Notes: generated by a model not told the origin, from the letters alone. Counted from the stretch's first letter, positions 45,138 to 55,204 are shown. The stretch: 64,000 nt of DNA from Thalassotalea euphylliae (GCF_003390375.1 NZ_QUOT01000001.1:1612001-1676000), one strand, 5' to 3'. Numbers and translations: made by a program.

Positions 45138-45830
45138 TTATTTTTTATCAAACAGGCTTCGGCTGTTAAGTGGTTTGTTACCCAGCAATTGATTGATGAT
45201 ATTACGCATTAAGGTTTTTGCTGTATACAGGTTTGCCTTATCGTTAAACTCCCCTGAGGCAATAGCAAGCAATGCTGTTTTTGAATACGTAGGTAAGCTC
45301 GAAAGCGGCTCAGTAAAGCCAGAGTCAAGATTAAAGCTAACGGTATCTGTTTGAATGCTTTGCAGTGCAAAAAAATCTAGCCCTATGCCTAACTCTTCTA
45401 GCAAGGCTAACTCAAACTGTCGCAGTGCTTGTTGATCAACACCTTGCTCGGCTAGGCACAATAAGGTTTGTTGGTAGCGTTCAAATAACCAAGGGCAAGG
45501 CACTTGTTCAGGTAGCAACCTCACCAGTAATTCATTGACATAAAAGCTGCAATACAACGGCTCACCGCTGAGTAGCAGGGACTTACCATTGGCCTCGATG
45601 GTTTGCAGCGACTTAAGCTGACTTTTACCTTTAAGCGTGACCGTCAAAGGCAGGAATGGCTGAAGTAAGGCTTTTTTATTCGATTTAGCACTTTTGCCAG
45701 CATAAATCACAGCAGCAACCTTCCCGTCTTCTGCCGTTAATAACTCAACCAAAAGTTTGTGCTCTTGGTAAGGCCGACTATGGAGTAAGAATGCGGCTTG
45801 TGGCTGTGGCTGTCGCTGTAGAGTGTGCAA
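45138..45830 (-). CDS. recO: DNA repair protein RecO
   Basis: RecO helps load RecA on SSB-coated single-stranded DNA with RecR. The N-terminal OB fold shows AFLLHSRPYQEHKLLVELLT and VAAVIYAGKSAKSNKKALLQ. The remainder is helical, with LFERYQQTLLCLAEQGVDQQ and LRQFELALLEELG. Length is 230 residues. The start is probably the TTG at 45830, which has AGAGGTG 9 bases upstream. It lies 51 bases after era. Confidence 0.94.
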   Translation of the reverse strand: MHTLQRQPQPQAAFLLHSRPYQEHKLLVELLTAEDGKVAAVIYAGKSAKSNKKALLQPFLPLTVTLKGKSQLKSLQTIEANGKSLLLSGEPLYCSFYVNELLVRLLPEQVPCPWLFERYQQTLLCLAEQGVDQQALRQFELALLEELGIGLDFFALQSIQTDTVSFNLDSGFTEPLSSLPTYSKTALLAIASGEFNDKANLYTAKTLMRNIINQLLGNKPLNSRSLFDKK

Positions 45831-45881
45831 GTGCTAAATCACCTCTTGCGCGTTTAATCAGAGGATTTATTGCTAAACAAG

Positions 45882-46793
45882 CTAACCAGAGTAGTCGTCA
45901 CCATAACCAAGGCTGCGTAACGCTCGTTCATCATCTGCCCAACCGGTTTTCACTTTTACCCAAGTTTCTAAAAACACTTGTTGACCAAACAGTGCCTGCA
46001 TATCACGACGGGCTTCTTGACCCATGGTTTTCAGCTTTTCACCTTTATTGCCGATGATCATCCGTTTTTGGCTATTGCGCTCAACCAAGACTAAGGCATT
46101 AATATGTAAAATACCTTTCTCGTCTTGCTTAAACTGCTCAATTTCTACTGTCGTTGAGTATGGCAGCTCATCACCAGTAAAACGCATTAACTTTTCACGT
46201 AAAATCTCAGACGCCATAAAGCGACTAGAGCGATCGGTAATATAATCTTCTGGGAACCAGAAACCGCCTTCTGGCAAGGCATCAAAACAAAGCTGTTTGA
46301 TCTTCTCAACATTATCTCCTTTCGTTGCAGAAATTGGCATAATGTCTTTAAAGTCATGCATTTCACCTAGCTTTTGTAGGTGCGGTAGTAATTCTTCTTT
46401 ATCTTGTACATTATCGATTTTGTTGATCGCCAAAATACAAGGCACGCCACTTTGCTTAACCTTGTTGAGCACAAGCTCATCATCACCTGTCCAATGCGTC
46501 CCTTCAACTAAGAAGACAATCAATTCAACTTCGGAAATTGAGCTACTCGCAGCGCGGTTCATTAACCGGTTAATGGCACGCTTTTCTTCCGAGTGTAAAC
46601 CTGGAGTGTCAACCAGCACAGCTTGGTATTCGTCTTCGGTTAAAATCCCTAAAATGCGATGGCGCGTAGTTTGTGGCTTACGTGAGGTAATACTGATCTT
46701 TTGGCCAAGTAGAGCATTGAGTAAGGTTGATTTACCGACATTTGGACGACCGACAATGGCAACCAAACCACACTTTTGAGTATCAGCTGTCAT
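45882..46793 (-). CDS. era: GTPase Era
   Basis: Era is an essential GTPase that binds 16S rRNA and assists 30S assembly. G1 is GRPNVGKS (15-22), G2 region RHRILGI, G3 DTPG, and G4 NKID. The C-terminal KH domain shows RMIIGNKGEKLKTMGQEAR. Length is 303 residues. The ATG lies inside the end of rnc, an 11-base overlap typical of this gene pair. Confidence 0.97.
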   Translation of the reverse strand: MTADTQKCGLVAIVGRPNVGKSTLLNALLGQKISITSRKPQTTRHRILGILTEDEYQAVLVDTPGLHSEEKRAINRLMNRAASSSISEVELIVFLVEGTHWTGDDELVLNKVKQSGVPCILAINKIDNVQDKEELLPHLQKLGEMHDFKDIMPISATKGDNVEKIKQLCFDALPEGGFWFPEDYITDRSSRFMASEILREKLMRFTGDELPYSTTVEIEQFKQDEKGILHINALVLVERNSQKRMIIGNKGEKLKTMGQEARRDMQALFGQQVFLETWVKVKTGWADDERALRSLGYGDDYSG

Positions 46794-47475
46794 TTTCTAT
46801 CATCTCCAACACTTGCTGAGCGGCAGCTTGCTCTGCCTTACGACGGCTACTGCCCTTGGTAATAATAGCCTGTTGATTAATATCGGTCGTACATTTGACC
46901 GTAAATTCTTGGTTGTGTGACTGCCCTTTGATATCAATCACTTCGTAATGCGGCAAAGCAATTTTGCGTGCCTGTAGGTATTCCTGTAAACGAGTTTTCG
47001 GGTCTTTCTGGGTAATGCCTGGTTGAATTTCAGCAAGGCGCGGCGCAAACCATTTCAAAACTAAGTCTTTACAGGTTTCGATATCAGCGTCTAAATAGAT
47101 AGCACCGATAATGGCTTCCACGGCATCCTCTAAAATCGAGTCGCGGCGATGACCACCACTTTTCTTCTCACCAGGCCCTAAAATTAAATGCTCACCCAAC
47201 TTAAAGTCGCGTGCCATTTGCGCCAATGTCACACCGCGCACTAAGCTTGAACGCATGCGAGTGAGTTCGCCTTCACTTTCCTTCGGAAATTGCTGATATA
47301 ACTGCTCTGCAATAATAAAACCCAAAATTGAGTCACCAAGAAACTCTAAGCGCTCATTATGCAAACCTTTGGCACTGCGATGCGTTAAGGCTTGTAACAG
47401 TAATTTTTGCTCTGTGAAGCGATAGCCTAAGCGCTTACTTAGTCTAGCCAATGCTTCTGGTGTATTCCTAATCAC
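46783..47475 (-). CDS. rnc: Ribonuclease III
   Basis: RNase III cleaves double-stranded RNA, including rRNA precursors. The catalytic signature ERLEFLGDSILGF (about residues 40-52) and a second acidic site (DAVEAIIGAIYLD) are present. A double-stranded-RNA-binding domain follows (KTRLQEYLQARK to SRRKAEQAAAQQVLEMI). Length is 230 residues. The start overlaps the last base of lepB. Confidence 0.97.
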   Translation of the reverse strand: MIRNTPEALARLSKRLGYRFTEQKLLLQALTHRSAKGLHNERLEFLGDSILGFIIAEQLYQQFPKESEGELTRMRSSLVRGVTLAQMARDFKLGEHLILGPGEKKSGGHRRDSILEDAVEAIIGAIYLDADIETCKDLVLKWFAPRLAEIQPGITQKDPKTRLQEYLQARKIALPHYEVIDIKGQSHNQEFTVKCTTDINQQAIITKGSSRRKAEQAAAQQVLEMIENDS

Positions 47476-48407
47476 TACTCAATACCACCAATACGAGAAA
47501 AACGCACCGATGATGGGAACCAACTCGGCATCCAATCTGGCACCAAGCTATCTTCGCCACGTTCAAAGCCAAAACTCATCCAAATAGCAACCGCTTCACC
47601 GACCATATTGGCTTCAGGAACAAAGCCCCAGAAACGTCCATCTAAGCTGTTGTCGCGGTTATCACCCATAACAAAATACTGACCTGTTGGCACAACGAAT
47701 TCATCGCGTTGTGTGCCTGCTTGGTTAAAGTAGTGTGCAGTGCGCGGTAACGTATTATTGTTCACTAAAATCTCATGGGTTTTGTTAGGCATATTTGACG
47801 TGTAACGGGTTAGCTCAAAGCCGTTATCAACGTATTCACCTTTTGACTCAAAATCTTGCACTACTTGTTCAAACTCAGGGCAAACGTCATCCGTTGGCTG
47901 GCACGCAGGTTTGATATATAACGACTTATTACGATAAATCACGCGGTCACCTGGTAAGCCAATAACACGTTTGATGTAATCAATTCTTGGATCAACTGGG
48001 TACTTAAATACCACAATATCACCACGCTCTGGCAAGCCGTTTTCCCAAAACTTATTACGTGCAACCGGATCTTTTAAACCGTAGTTGAACTTGTTTACCA
48101 AGATAAAGTCGCCGTCAAGCAAGGTTGGCATCATAGAGCCAGAGGGAATTTGGAATGGCTCATACAAAAACGAACGTAAAATTAAGACAAAAGCAATCAC
48201 AGGGAATACCTGCACCGCTGTATCTGTCAGCGCATTAGGTTCGCTGATTTTTGCCTTCGCTTCGTCGCTTAGCGCATCACCGCGTTCTGCAATGGCATCT
48301 GCCAACTTTAAACGACGCTGTGGCGCCAAATAAAACTTATCAGCAACCCAAACCACACCGGTGACGACAGTTGCTAATACTAAAAACAGAGAGAAATATA
48401 CGGCCAT
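47475..48407 (-). CDS. lepB: Signal peptidase I LepB
   Basis: LepB removes signal peptides on the periplasmic face of the inner membrane. Membrane segments lie at about 3-21 and 66-82. The catalytic Ser is S91 in IPSGSMMPTL and the general base is K146 in IDYIKRVIGLPGD. The C-terminal VMGDNRDNSLDGRFWG box is conserved. Length is 310 residues against 324 in E. coli. It follows lepA at 116 bases. Confidence 0.97.
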   Translation of the reverse strand: MAVYFSLFLVLATVVTGVVWVADKFYLAPQRRLKLADAIAERGDALSDEAKAKISEPNALTDTAVQVFPVIAFVLILRSFLYEPFQIPSGSMMPTLLDGDFILVNKFNYGLKDPVARNKFWENGLPERGDIVVFKYPVDPRIDYIKRVIGLPGDRVIYRNKSLYIKPACQPTDDVCPEFEQVVQDFESKGEYVDNGFELTRYTSNMPNKTHEILVNNNTLPRTAHYFNQAGTQRDEFVVPTGQYFVMGDNRDNSLDGRFWGFVPEANMVGEAVAIWMSFGFERGEDSLVPDWMPSWFPSSVRFSRIGGIE

Positions 48408-48523
48408 AATTGTCCTATCTTGTCCTCTTCGGGGTTTTCCTCTTCGGATTTATTCTCTTATGCCCCGCTTTCGGCTTAGTTAGTAGATAATTAAACCAAG
48501 CTAAGCCTAGGCGGAAGTCGAGA

Positions 48524-50314
48524 TTAATTATCGAGTTTCAATACGGCTAAAAACGCTTCTTGTGGTACTTCAACATTACCCAACTGCTTCATGCGCTTTT
48601 TACCTTCCTTTTGCTTCTGCAATAGTTTCTTCTTACGACTGACGTCACCACCGTAACATTTAGCCGTTACATTCTTACGCATTTGTTTGATGGTACTACG
48701 GGCAATAATGTTGTTACCAATCGCAGCTTGAATGGCAATATCAAACATTTGGCGATGAATAAGCTCACGCAATTTTTCAACCAAGTCACGACCACGAGGT
48801 ACTGAGTTTGAACGGTGCGTAATCATTGCCAGTGCATCTACGCGATCACCATTGATCATTACGTCTACACGCACCATGTCAGCTGGTTGGAAGCGAACAA
48901 AATGGTAATCTAATGACGCATAGCCACGACTCGTTGATTTCAATTTATCGAAGAAGTCCATCACCACTTCGGCCATTGGCAACTCGTAAGTTACCGCTAC
49001 TTGATTGCCGTGGTAAACTAAGTCTTTTTGCACGCCGCGCTTTTCAATACACAAGGTAATCACGTTACCTAAGTGCTCTTGCGGTACAAGAATATTCGCT
49101 TGTACGATTGGCTCGCGAATCTCGGCAATTTCGTTAATCGGTGGTAAATCTGTTGGATTATCAATCTGCAGCACTTCACCACGGGTAGTTTCTACTTCGT
49201 AGTTTACCGTTGGTGCCGTAGTAATCAGATCTAGGTCGTATTCACGCGCTAAACGCTCTTGAATAATTTCCATGTGCAACATGCCAAGGAAACCAACGCG
49301 GAAACCAAAACCTAGTGCAGATGAGTTCTCTGGCTCGAAGAATAACGAAGCGTCATTTAAGCTCAGCTTATTCAACGCATCACGGAAGTTTTCGTAATCG
49401 TCAGAGCTGATTGGGAAAATACCCGCGTATACTTGCGGCTGTACTTTTTTAAAGCCCGGCAACGGTGCGTCTGCTTCTTTTTTCGCAATAGTGATGGTAT
49501 CACCTACTGGCGCACCGTGAATTTCTTTAATACCCGCAATAATAAAGCCAACTTCACCAGTTTTTAACACACCTGTTTCAGTTTGTTTTGGGGTAAAAAT
49601 ACCAACTTTATCAATAATGTGAGTTTGGCCCGTCGACATCACTACCATCTTGTCACCCGCGCGAACTTCACCGTTCATCACTCGTACAAGTGAAACAACA
49701 CCTTGGTAGTTATCAAACCAAGAGTCGATAATTAACGCTTGCAGGTTATCGTCTGGATTGCCTTCTGGCGCAGGAATGTTTTCAACAATGCACTCTAAAA
49801 CGTCTTCAATACCGATACCGGTTTTTGCTGAACAAGATACAGCGCCTGTCGCATCAATACCGATAATATCTTCAATTTCTTCACAAACGCGCTCAGGGTC
49901 AGCTTGTGGTAAATCGATTTTGTTGAGAATCGGCAGTACTTCCATATCAAAATCAATTGCGGTGTAACAGTTAGCTACCGTTTGTGCTTCAACACCTTGG
50001 CCGGCGTCAACAACTAACAGCGCACCTTCACATGACGCTAACGAGCGTGATACTTCGTATGAGAAGTCAACGTGGCCTGGCGTGTCGATAAAGTTCAGCT
50101 GATAAGTTTCACCGTCGCGTGCTTTGTAGTCTAGCGTCACACTTTGTGCTTTGATGGTGATACCGCGCTCGCGTTCAAGATCCATTGAATCCAAAACTTG
50201 TGCTTCCATTTCACGATCAGACAAACCGCCACAATGTTGAATTAGACGATCTGATAAGGTCGATTTACCGTGATCAATATGGGCAATAATGGAGAAATTT
50301 CGGATATGTTTCAT
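48524..50314 (-). CDS. lepA: Elongation factor 4 LepA
   Basis: LepA is a ribosome-bound translational GTPase of the EF-G class. G1 is AHIDHGKST (11-19), G3 DTPGHVDF, G4 NKID. The C-terminal LepA-specific region contains VTAKCYGGDVSRKKKLLQKQ and KRMKQLGNVEVPQEAF. Length is 596 residues. It is the first gene of the lepA-lepB-rnc-era segment and may have its own promoter in the 187-base gap upstream. Confidence 0.97.
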   Translation of the reverse strand: MKHIRNFSIIAHIDHGKSTLSDRLIQHCGGLSDREMEAQVLDSMDLERERGITIKAQSVTLDYKARDGETYQLNFIDTPGHVDFSYEVSRSLASCEGALLVVDAGQGVEAQTVANCYTAIDFDMEVLPILNKIDLPQADPERVCEEIEDIIGIDATGAVSCSAKTGIGIEDVLECIVENIPAPEGNPDDNLQALIIDSWFDNYQGVVSLVRVMNGEVRAGDKMVVMSTGQTHIIDKVGIFTPKQTETGVLKTGEVGFIIAGIKEIHGAPVGDTITIAKKEADAPLPGFKKVQPQVYAGIFPISSDDYENFRDALNKLSLNDASLFFEPENSSALGFGFRVGFLGMLHMEIIQERLAREYDLDLITTAPTVNYEVETTRGEVLQIDNPTDLPPINEIAEIREPIVQANILVPQEHLGNVITLCIEKRGVQKDLVYHGNQVAVTYELPMAEVVMDFFDKLKSTSRGYASLDYHFVRFQPADMVRVDVMINGDRVDALAMITHRSNSVPRGRDLVEKLRELIHRQMFDIAIQAAIGNNIIARSTIKQMRKNVTAKCYGGDVSRKKKLLQKQKEGKKRMKQLGNVEVPQEAFLAVLKLDN

Positions 50315-50501
50315 AAACTGGAATGTATAAAAAAAGCTGCAAAATCTAGAATGGCGAGATTTTAGCTAATTTACTGCGCTGGGGCTATAGCTGGGCTGAG
50401 ATAGTTGTCCAATAGCACTGAAAAAGATGTTAAAAAACGTAGCAATTGAACCGAAGAACTAGCCAGTTCACTTTTTATTTGCATCAGCAGGTAAGGGCTA
50501 A

Positions 50502-50969
50502 CTATGAAATTGGTGTGGCTAAAGTAGGAATTAAACGTTGTTTAATCGTTGGCACTAGCGCTTGTTGTTTCGGGTTGTTATCCAATCTGGCTTTTGCCCA
50601 TTTAAACCCCGCATAACCGCCAACAAACCCCATCATAATGGTTGGCAATTCATGGCTTAGTATGCCGTTAAGTAACAATACTTGGCCTAGGCCAGCGCCG
50701 AGCATTAAACCGATAACAGGCCATAAATAAACTTGCCAAGCAACCGCTAGCATGGCTTGCTCAGGGATGCTGATAATCACTTGCTCACCAACGGTGAACT
50801 GTTCTTGCGTAACAATTTCCACGCGCAGTTTTTGTTGCGGTAAAGCTTTAGCGACAAGCCCGCTGCCACAGTTGTCCACCTGTTGGCACTGGTTGCAGGT
50901 GGACTTAACTTGGCTTTCAACCACCACACTGTGGTTGCTAACTTCAACAATGGTCGCTTTTTCATCCAT
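50502..50969 (-). CDS. rseC: SoxR-reducing system / sigma-E regulatory protein RseC
   Basis: A 155-residue inner-membrane protein. The N-terminal half has a cysteine group (CNQCQQVDNC) and the RseC/MucC pattern. Two membrane segments follow (AVAWQVYLWPVIGLMLGAGL and a GILSHELPTIMMGFVGGYAG helix). E. coli RseC is the last gene of rpoE-rseABC and also takes part in reducing SoxR. Position and length agree. The ATG is at 50969. Confidence 0.93.
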   Translation of the reverse strand: MDEKATIVEVSNHSVVVESQVKSTCNQCQQVDNCGSGLVAKALPQQKLRVEIVTQEQFTVGEQVIISIPEQAMLAVAWQVYLWPVIGLMLGAGLGQVLLLNGILSHELPTIMMGFVGGYAGFKWAKARLDNNPKQQALVPTIKQRLIPTLATPIS

Positions 50970-51019
50970 TATTCGTTGTCCACTCTTATTGTCTCTTAAC
51001 CTTTGAATTGACTTTTTTG

Positions 51020-51994
51020 CTACTGAGCACCTGCATCTGTTTGATTTGAGCCATTCAGTGTAACAGAATCAGCAATTGCTTTAGCCGTTGCCGATGGTAT
51101 TTTACCAACAACACTGACCTCAATACCATTCGTTATCTGGTTTAAGATGACAGTTGCACCATTCATGACAAACTCAACAGCTCGTTGCTTTTCCTGACTT
51201 GGGTTCACGTAAACAGAAATATCCACTAATCCGTCATTAAATAGCATAAATTCAACTGGCTGTTTTGTGTTAGCGATGCGATGGCGATTAGCACTGACTC
51301 GCTCAAAGCCAGCAGGCAACCAGTTTACTTGCCAAGCAAATGCTTGAGTTTGGCTATCGGGTAATGCCAGCACTTGCGGTAACTCTGCGCTTTCTAGCTG
51401 TTTTAAGCTTTCTGAGGGCTGTTCTGTGATTTCAAGATGAGTAAATTGAATTTGCTCTAACAATTGGCCCTTGCGAGTAATCAATGCCATTTTTAGTGGC
51501 AAGCCAGTGTCCATATCTAGCCACAGCCAGTGCCCTAATCTATGACCATCTCTGGCAACTATTCGAATAAGTTGAGCAGGCTTACCCAAAACACGGCTAC
51601 GTCCAACAGAAATAAACTCATAGTTGTCTTCAAGGCGAGACACATCTTGGCTAAAAATCGCTGGAATAGGCCCACTAATATGACTTGCAGCAACCGAATA
51701 CGGAGGGAGTTCTGGCTCGATGTAGCTAACAATATCTCCGCGGCGAAGCACGTCACGACGAGGACCATTAAGCAGTGATAATATTTCTAATTGCTTGTCA
51801 TCACCGCTAATACCGTGAAACCAGTGGTAAGGCTCAGCTTGGTTATTTTTAACGACAACAAATGACGTGGTGAAATTGAGGTTGTTCAGTGAATCGGAAA
51901 GTCGCTTTAACCAAGACTGTGCCTGTTCACTTTCCATTGCCACTGCTGAAAAGCTAACGCTTAACAGCAGTGCCATACTACTAATTAATTTCAT
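51020..51994 (-). CDS. rseB: Sigma-E factor regulatory protein RseB
   Basis: RseB is a periplasmic protein that binds RseA and shields it from DegS until mislocalised lipopolysaccharide or lipoproteins are sensed. The signal peptide ends near AVAM (residue 20). MucB/RseB motifs include WLKRLSDSLNNLNFTTSFV, GPRRDVLRRGDIVSYIEPE and GHRLGHWLWLDMDTGLPLK. Length is 324 residues. The start overlaps the rseA stop (ATGA). Confidence 0.95.
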   Translation of the reverse strand: MKLISSMALLLSVSFSAVAMESEQAQSWLKRLSDSLNNLNFTTSFVVVKNNQAEPYHWFHGISGDDKQLEILSLLNGPRRDVLRRGDIVSYIEPELPPYSVAASHISGPIPAIFSQDVSRLEDNYEFISVGRSRVLGKPAQLIRIVARDGHRLGHWLWLDMDTGLPLKMALITRKGQLLEQIQFTHLEITEQPSESLKQLESAELPQVLALPDSQTQAFAWQVNWLPAGFERVSANRHRIANTKQPVEFMLFNDGLVDISVYVNPSQEKQRAVEFVMNGATVILNQITNGIEVSVVGKIPSATAKAIADSVTLNGSNQTDAGAQ

Positions 51995-52626
51995 TGAGGA
52001 GTATTTTCAGCCTTATTCTCTGACGTAATATCTGCCGCATTGTCACTTTCTAATTCAGTTGCTTTAACTGCTGTGCCTTTAGTGACGGCACTAAGCTTAA
52101 CTTGCTGCTGGTGATCTGCTAAAAGTGCTTGGAAACGGCGCTGTTGTTCCAAATATGCTTGTTTTTGTGCAGCGCGATCTGGGGTTTGGTAGTTCAAACT
52201 AACAGGGTCAGCAACCCCCACAAACGGTGTTGTTTGAATCACTTGCTGGGCAGGTGTAATCACTTCATTGTCAGCCACGTTTGTTTGCTGAACACCTAAA
52301 ATCATTAAACCCGCAGCAGACGCCGCAATCGCTACTTGCCCAAATGGCTTACCAAATTGAACCACTTTCGCTTTTGCTGCACTAATAAAGGTACGACGTT
52401 TAGGTGCTAATACTGTTGGCTCGCCGGCAATCGCTGCCGCGATTTGTGCAGATAAATCAAACGGCACGGATTTTGGTGTTTCATCTCTTAACACATCACC
52501 GATCAGATGATAGTTTTCCCAGCGCTTAGCCGCTTCGCTATCGGCCAATACACTATCAAGTTTTTCAACGTCTTGCTGGTAACTGTCGATAATACCTGAG
52601 ACGGTTTCAAACTTATTATCACTCAT
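51991..52626 (-). CDS. rseA: Anti-sigma-E factor RseA
   Basis: RseA spans the inner membrane and holds RpoE inactive. Cytoplasmic residues 1-90 contain the anti-sigma domain, with RWENYHLIGDVLRDE and DLSAQIAAAIAGEPTVL. The membrane segment is at about 95-113 (GQVAIAASAAGLMILGVQQ). The periplasmic part is Gln-rich. Length is 211 residues, near the 216 of E. coli. It lies 123 bases after rpoE. Confidence 0.94.
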   Translation of the reverse strand: MSDNKFETVSGIIDSYQQDVEKLDSVLADSEAAKRWENYHLIGDVLRDETPKSVPFDLSAQIAAAIAGEPTVLAPKRRTFISAAKAKVVQFGKPFGQVAIAASAAGLMILGVQQTNVADNEVITPAQQVIQTTPFVGVADPVSLNYQTPDRAAQKQAYLEQQRRFQALLADHQQQVKLSAVTKGTAVKATELESDNAADITSENKAENTPQ

Positions 52627-52749
52627 AAAAACACCTTTTGGTTAGCGCACCTATATTTTACGCTTAATGGTTCTTGCTGAATATCTTTTACTAATTAGCT
52701 ATTAGGTTGCTGATTTGCAGCTACCTTTTAAGTTTCTACTTTTGGCCTT

Positions 52750-53328
52750 CTACCGCTTAAGCAGGGGGCTAATCTTTTTATCTATTGCATCACGCGCTCG
52801 GAAAATTCTTGACCTTACAGTACCCACAGGGCATTCCATAATGGTCGCAATTTCTTCATAGCTTAGCCCTTCAATCTCACGAAAGTTAATGGCTAAACGT
52901 AAATCTTCCGGTAGCTGCTCCATGGTTTCAAACACAACTCGTTTGATCTCATCAGTTAACAGCATACGCTCAGGTGAAGCATTTTCTCTTAATGCATCGC
53001 CGCCTTCATAAAACTCGGCGTCTTCCACCTCAACATCAGAGCTAGGTGGTTTGCGACTACCCGCAACCAAATGGTTTTTTGAGCAGTTGACAGCGATTCG
53101 GTATAACCAGGTATAAAACGCACTTTCCCCACGAAAGTTAGGTAGTGCCCGATACGCTTTGATAAACGCTTCTTGTACAATATCTGGCACATCAGCCTGA
53201 TTTTTGACATGACGTCCAACCAAGCTAGAGACTTTTGATTGATACTTAGTAACCAGTAAATTAAAAGCCCCTTTGTCTCCACGTTGTACTCTCTCGACCA
53301 ATTCCTGATCGATTAACTGTTCGCTCAT
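52750..53328 (-). CDS. rpoE: RNA polymerase sigma-E factor RpoE
   Basis: RpoE directs the response to envelope stress. Region 2 contains DVPDIVQEAFIKAYRALPNF and FYTWLYRIAVNCSKNHLV. Region 4 contains LPEDLRLAINFREIEGLSYE and PVGTVRSRIFRARDAI. The ATG at 53328 gives MSEQLIDQELVERVQRGDKG, which aligns with E. coli; an in-frame start 9 bases upstream is less likely. Length is 192 residues. A sigma-E-type promoter lies about 62 bases upstream, so the gene is probably autoregulated with rseA-rseB-rseC. Confidence 0.97.
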   Translation of the reverse strand: MSEQLIDQELVERVQRGDKGAFNLLVTKYQSKVSSLVGRHVKNQADVPDIVQEAFIKAYRALPNFRGESAFYTWLYRIAVNCSKNHLVAGSRKPPSSDVEVEDAEFYEGGDALRENASPERMLLTDEIKRVVFETMEQLPEDLRLAINFREIEGLSYEEIATIMECPVGTVRSRIFRARDAIDKKISPLLKR

Positions 53329-53389
53329 ATGAGCCATATCTCCTACAAAACTACTTAACTCAACATCTGGCTCATGACAAACGCAACTG

Positions 53390-53417
53390 TTATGACTATA
53401 CGCATCTCATAAAGTTC
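53390..53417 (-). promoter_or_regulatory. Sigma-E-dependent promoter of rpoE
   Basis: On the leftward strand GAACTT is followed by a 16-base spacer and TCATAA, close to the sigma-E consensus GGAACTT with a TCTRA-like -10 box. It points at rpoE and lies about 62 bases from its start codon. This is the arrangement expected for an autoregulated rpoE promoter. Confidence 0.75.
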
Positions 53418-53585
53418 GAAAAAATCGAAAAAAATTGTTAATTGAGCGAATAACCATCAGCTATGACTATTCGATTAGCAAGTTACACGCTAAAATCCGT
53501 TGCAATTAGATTAACGTAATATTGTGATTTTTACACCTTTAACGGCCTGTCTAGGCAGTAAAAAAGCAATCAAATAGAGAGCATT

Positions 53586-55193
53586 ATGAGCAAACAGCAC
53601 AATTGTGACGTGTTAATTATTGGCAGCGGTGCAGCAGGTTTAACCTTAGCCCTGCATTTAGCGAAAAACGCCGATGTTATTGTATTAAGTAAAGGGCCAA
53701 TTAATGAGGGCTCAACTTATTACGCACAAGGCGGTATCGCTGCTGTTTTTGATGAAAACGATAGTATTGACTCTCATGTGCAAGACACACTGATTGCCGG
53801 TGCTGGCATTTGTGAAGAAGATGTTGTGCGCTTTACCGCAGAAAATGCCAAAGCCTGTTTGGAATGGCTGATTGAACAAGGGGTAGAGTTTGACCAAGAA
53901 GAAAGTGAAAGTGGCGACGCGAAATATCACTTAACCCGCGAAGGCGGCCACAGTCACCGCCGCATTCTGCATTCTGCTGACGCAACCGGTCAAGCGGTGC
54001 AAGAAACCTTGTCAACGCGCATTAAACAACACAATCGTATTCGCGTGTTTGAACGTTACAACGCAATTGATTTAATTAATAACTCAGACGAAGGTGCTGA
54101 AAAAGCCTGTATTGGTGCCTATATTTGGAACCGCAATAGTGAAAAGGTAGAAACTATTCACGCTCGTAAAACCATCTTAGCAACAGGCGGCGCCAGCAAG
54201 GTATACCAATATACCTCAAACCCTGATGTCGCCAGCGGTGACGGTGTTGCGATGGCATGGCGCGCGGGCTGTCGCGTGGCCAATATGGAGTTTAATCAGT
54301 TCCACCCAACCTGCTTGTATCACCCTGATGCTGGCACTTTCTTGCTAACTGAGGCATTACGCGGTGAAGGTGCAATTTTGCGTCGCCCCAACGGCAGTCG
54401 CTTTATGCCAGAGTTTGATGAACGTGCAGAATTAGCCCCACGCGATATTGTTGCTCGTGCTATTGATTACGAGATGAAGCGTCTAGGCGCCGATTGCATG
54501 TTCCTTGATATTAGCCACAAGCCAGCAGAGTTTATCAAGCAGCATTTCCCAACGATTTATCAAAAAACCATGTCGCTTGGTATTGATATGACCAAACAAC
54601 CTATTCCTGTCGTACCAGCCGCACACTATACCTGTGGTGGTGTGATGATTGACAAGAATGGCCGAACTGATGTTGAGAACTTGTATGCCATCGGTGAAGT
54701 GGCTTATACCGGTTTACATGGCGCTAATCGTATGGCGAGTAATTCACTCTTAGAGTGTTTAGTATTCGCTCGTGCGGCAGCAAGCGATATTGCTAACCAT
54801 TTAAGAACCCCGCAAAAGTACCTAAAACTGCCAAAGTGGGATGAAAGCCGTGTTACGGATTCAGACGAAGAAGTGGTAATTCAGCATAACTGGCACGAAC
54901 TGCGTTTATTTATGTGGGACTATGTGGGCATTGTGCGCACGACGAAACGTTTAGAGCGTGCATTGCATCGCGTTGAGCTGCTGCAACGTGAAATTGACGA
55001 GTACTATCAAAACTTCCGTGTCAGCAACAACTTGTTAGAGCTCAGAAACTTAGTGCAAGTTGCTGAACTAATTATTAAAAGCGCATTGCTTCGCAAAGAA
55101 AGTCGTGGTTTGCACTACACGCTCGACTTCCCTGACTTAGCGCCGTCTTCTGGCAATACAATATTGTCACCGAATCAATTAAGCGAAGTTTAA
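53586..55193 (+). CDS. nadB: L-aspartate oxidase NadB
   Basis: NadB is the FAD enzyme that oxidises L-aspartate to iminoaspartate, the first step of de novo NAD synthesis. The FAD-binding LIIGSGAAGLTLALHLA is at 10-26. TREGGHSHRRILHSADATG and HYTCGGVMID-type segments are typical, as is GLHGANRMASNSLLECLVFA. Length is 535 residues. It diverges from rpoE as in E. coli. The ATG at 53586 has AGAGAG upstream. Confidence 0.97.
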   Translation: MSKQHNCDVLIIGSGAAGLTLALHLAKNADVIVLSKGPINEGSTYYAQGGIAAVFDENDSIDSHVQDTLIAGAGICEEDVVRFTAENAKACLEWLIEQGVEFDQEESESGDAKYHLTREGGHSHRRILHSADATGQAVQETLSTRIKQHNRIRVFERYNAIDLINNSDEGAEKACIGAYIWNRNSEKVETIHARKTILATGGASKVYQYTSNPDVASGDGVAMAWRAGCRVANMEFNQFHPTCLYHPDAGTFLLTEALRGEGAILRRPNGSRFMPEFDERAELAPRDIVARAIDYEMKRLGADCMFLDISHKPAEFIKQHFPTIYQKTMSLGIDMTKQPIPVVPAAHYTCGGVMIDKNGRTDVENLYAIGEVAYTGLHGANRMASNSLLECLVFARAAASDIANHLRTPQKYLKLPKWDESRVTDSDEEVVIQHNWHELRLFMWDYVGIVRTTKRLERALHRVELLQREIDEYYQNFRVSNNLLELRNLVQVAELIIKSALLRKESRGLHYTLDFPDLAPSSGNTILSPNQLSEV

Positions 55194-55204
55194 AGCCAGT
55201 TAAG

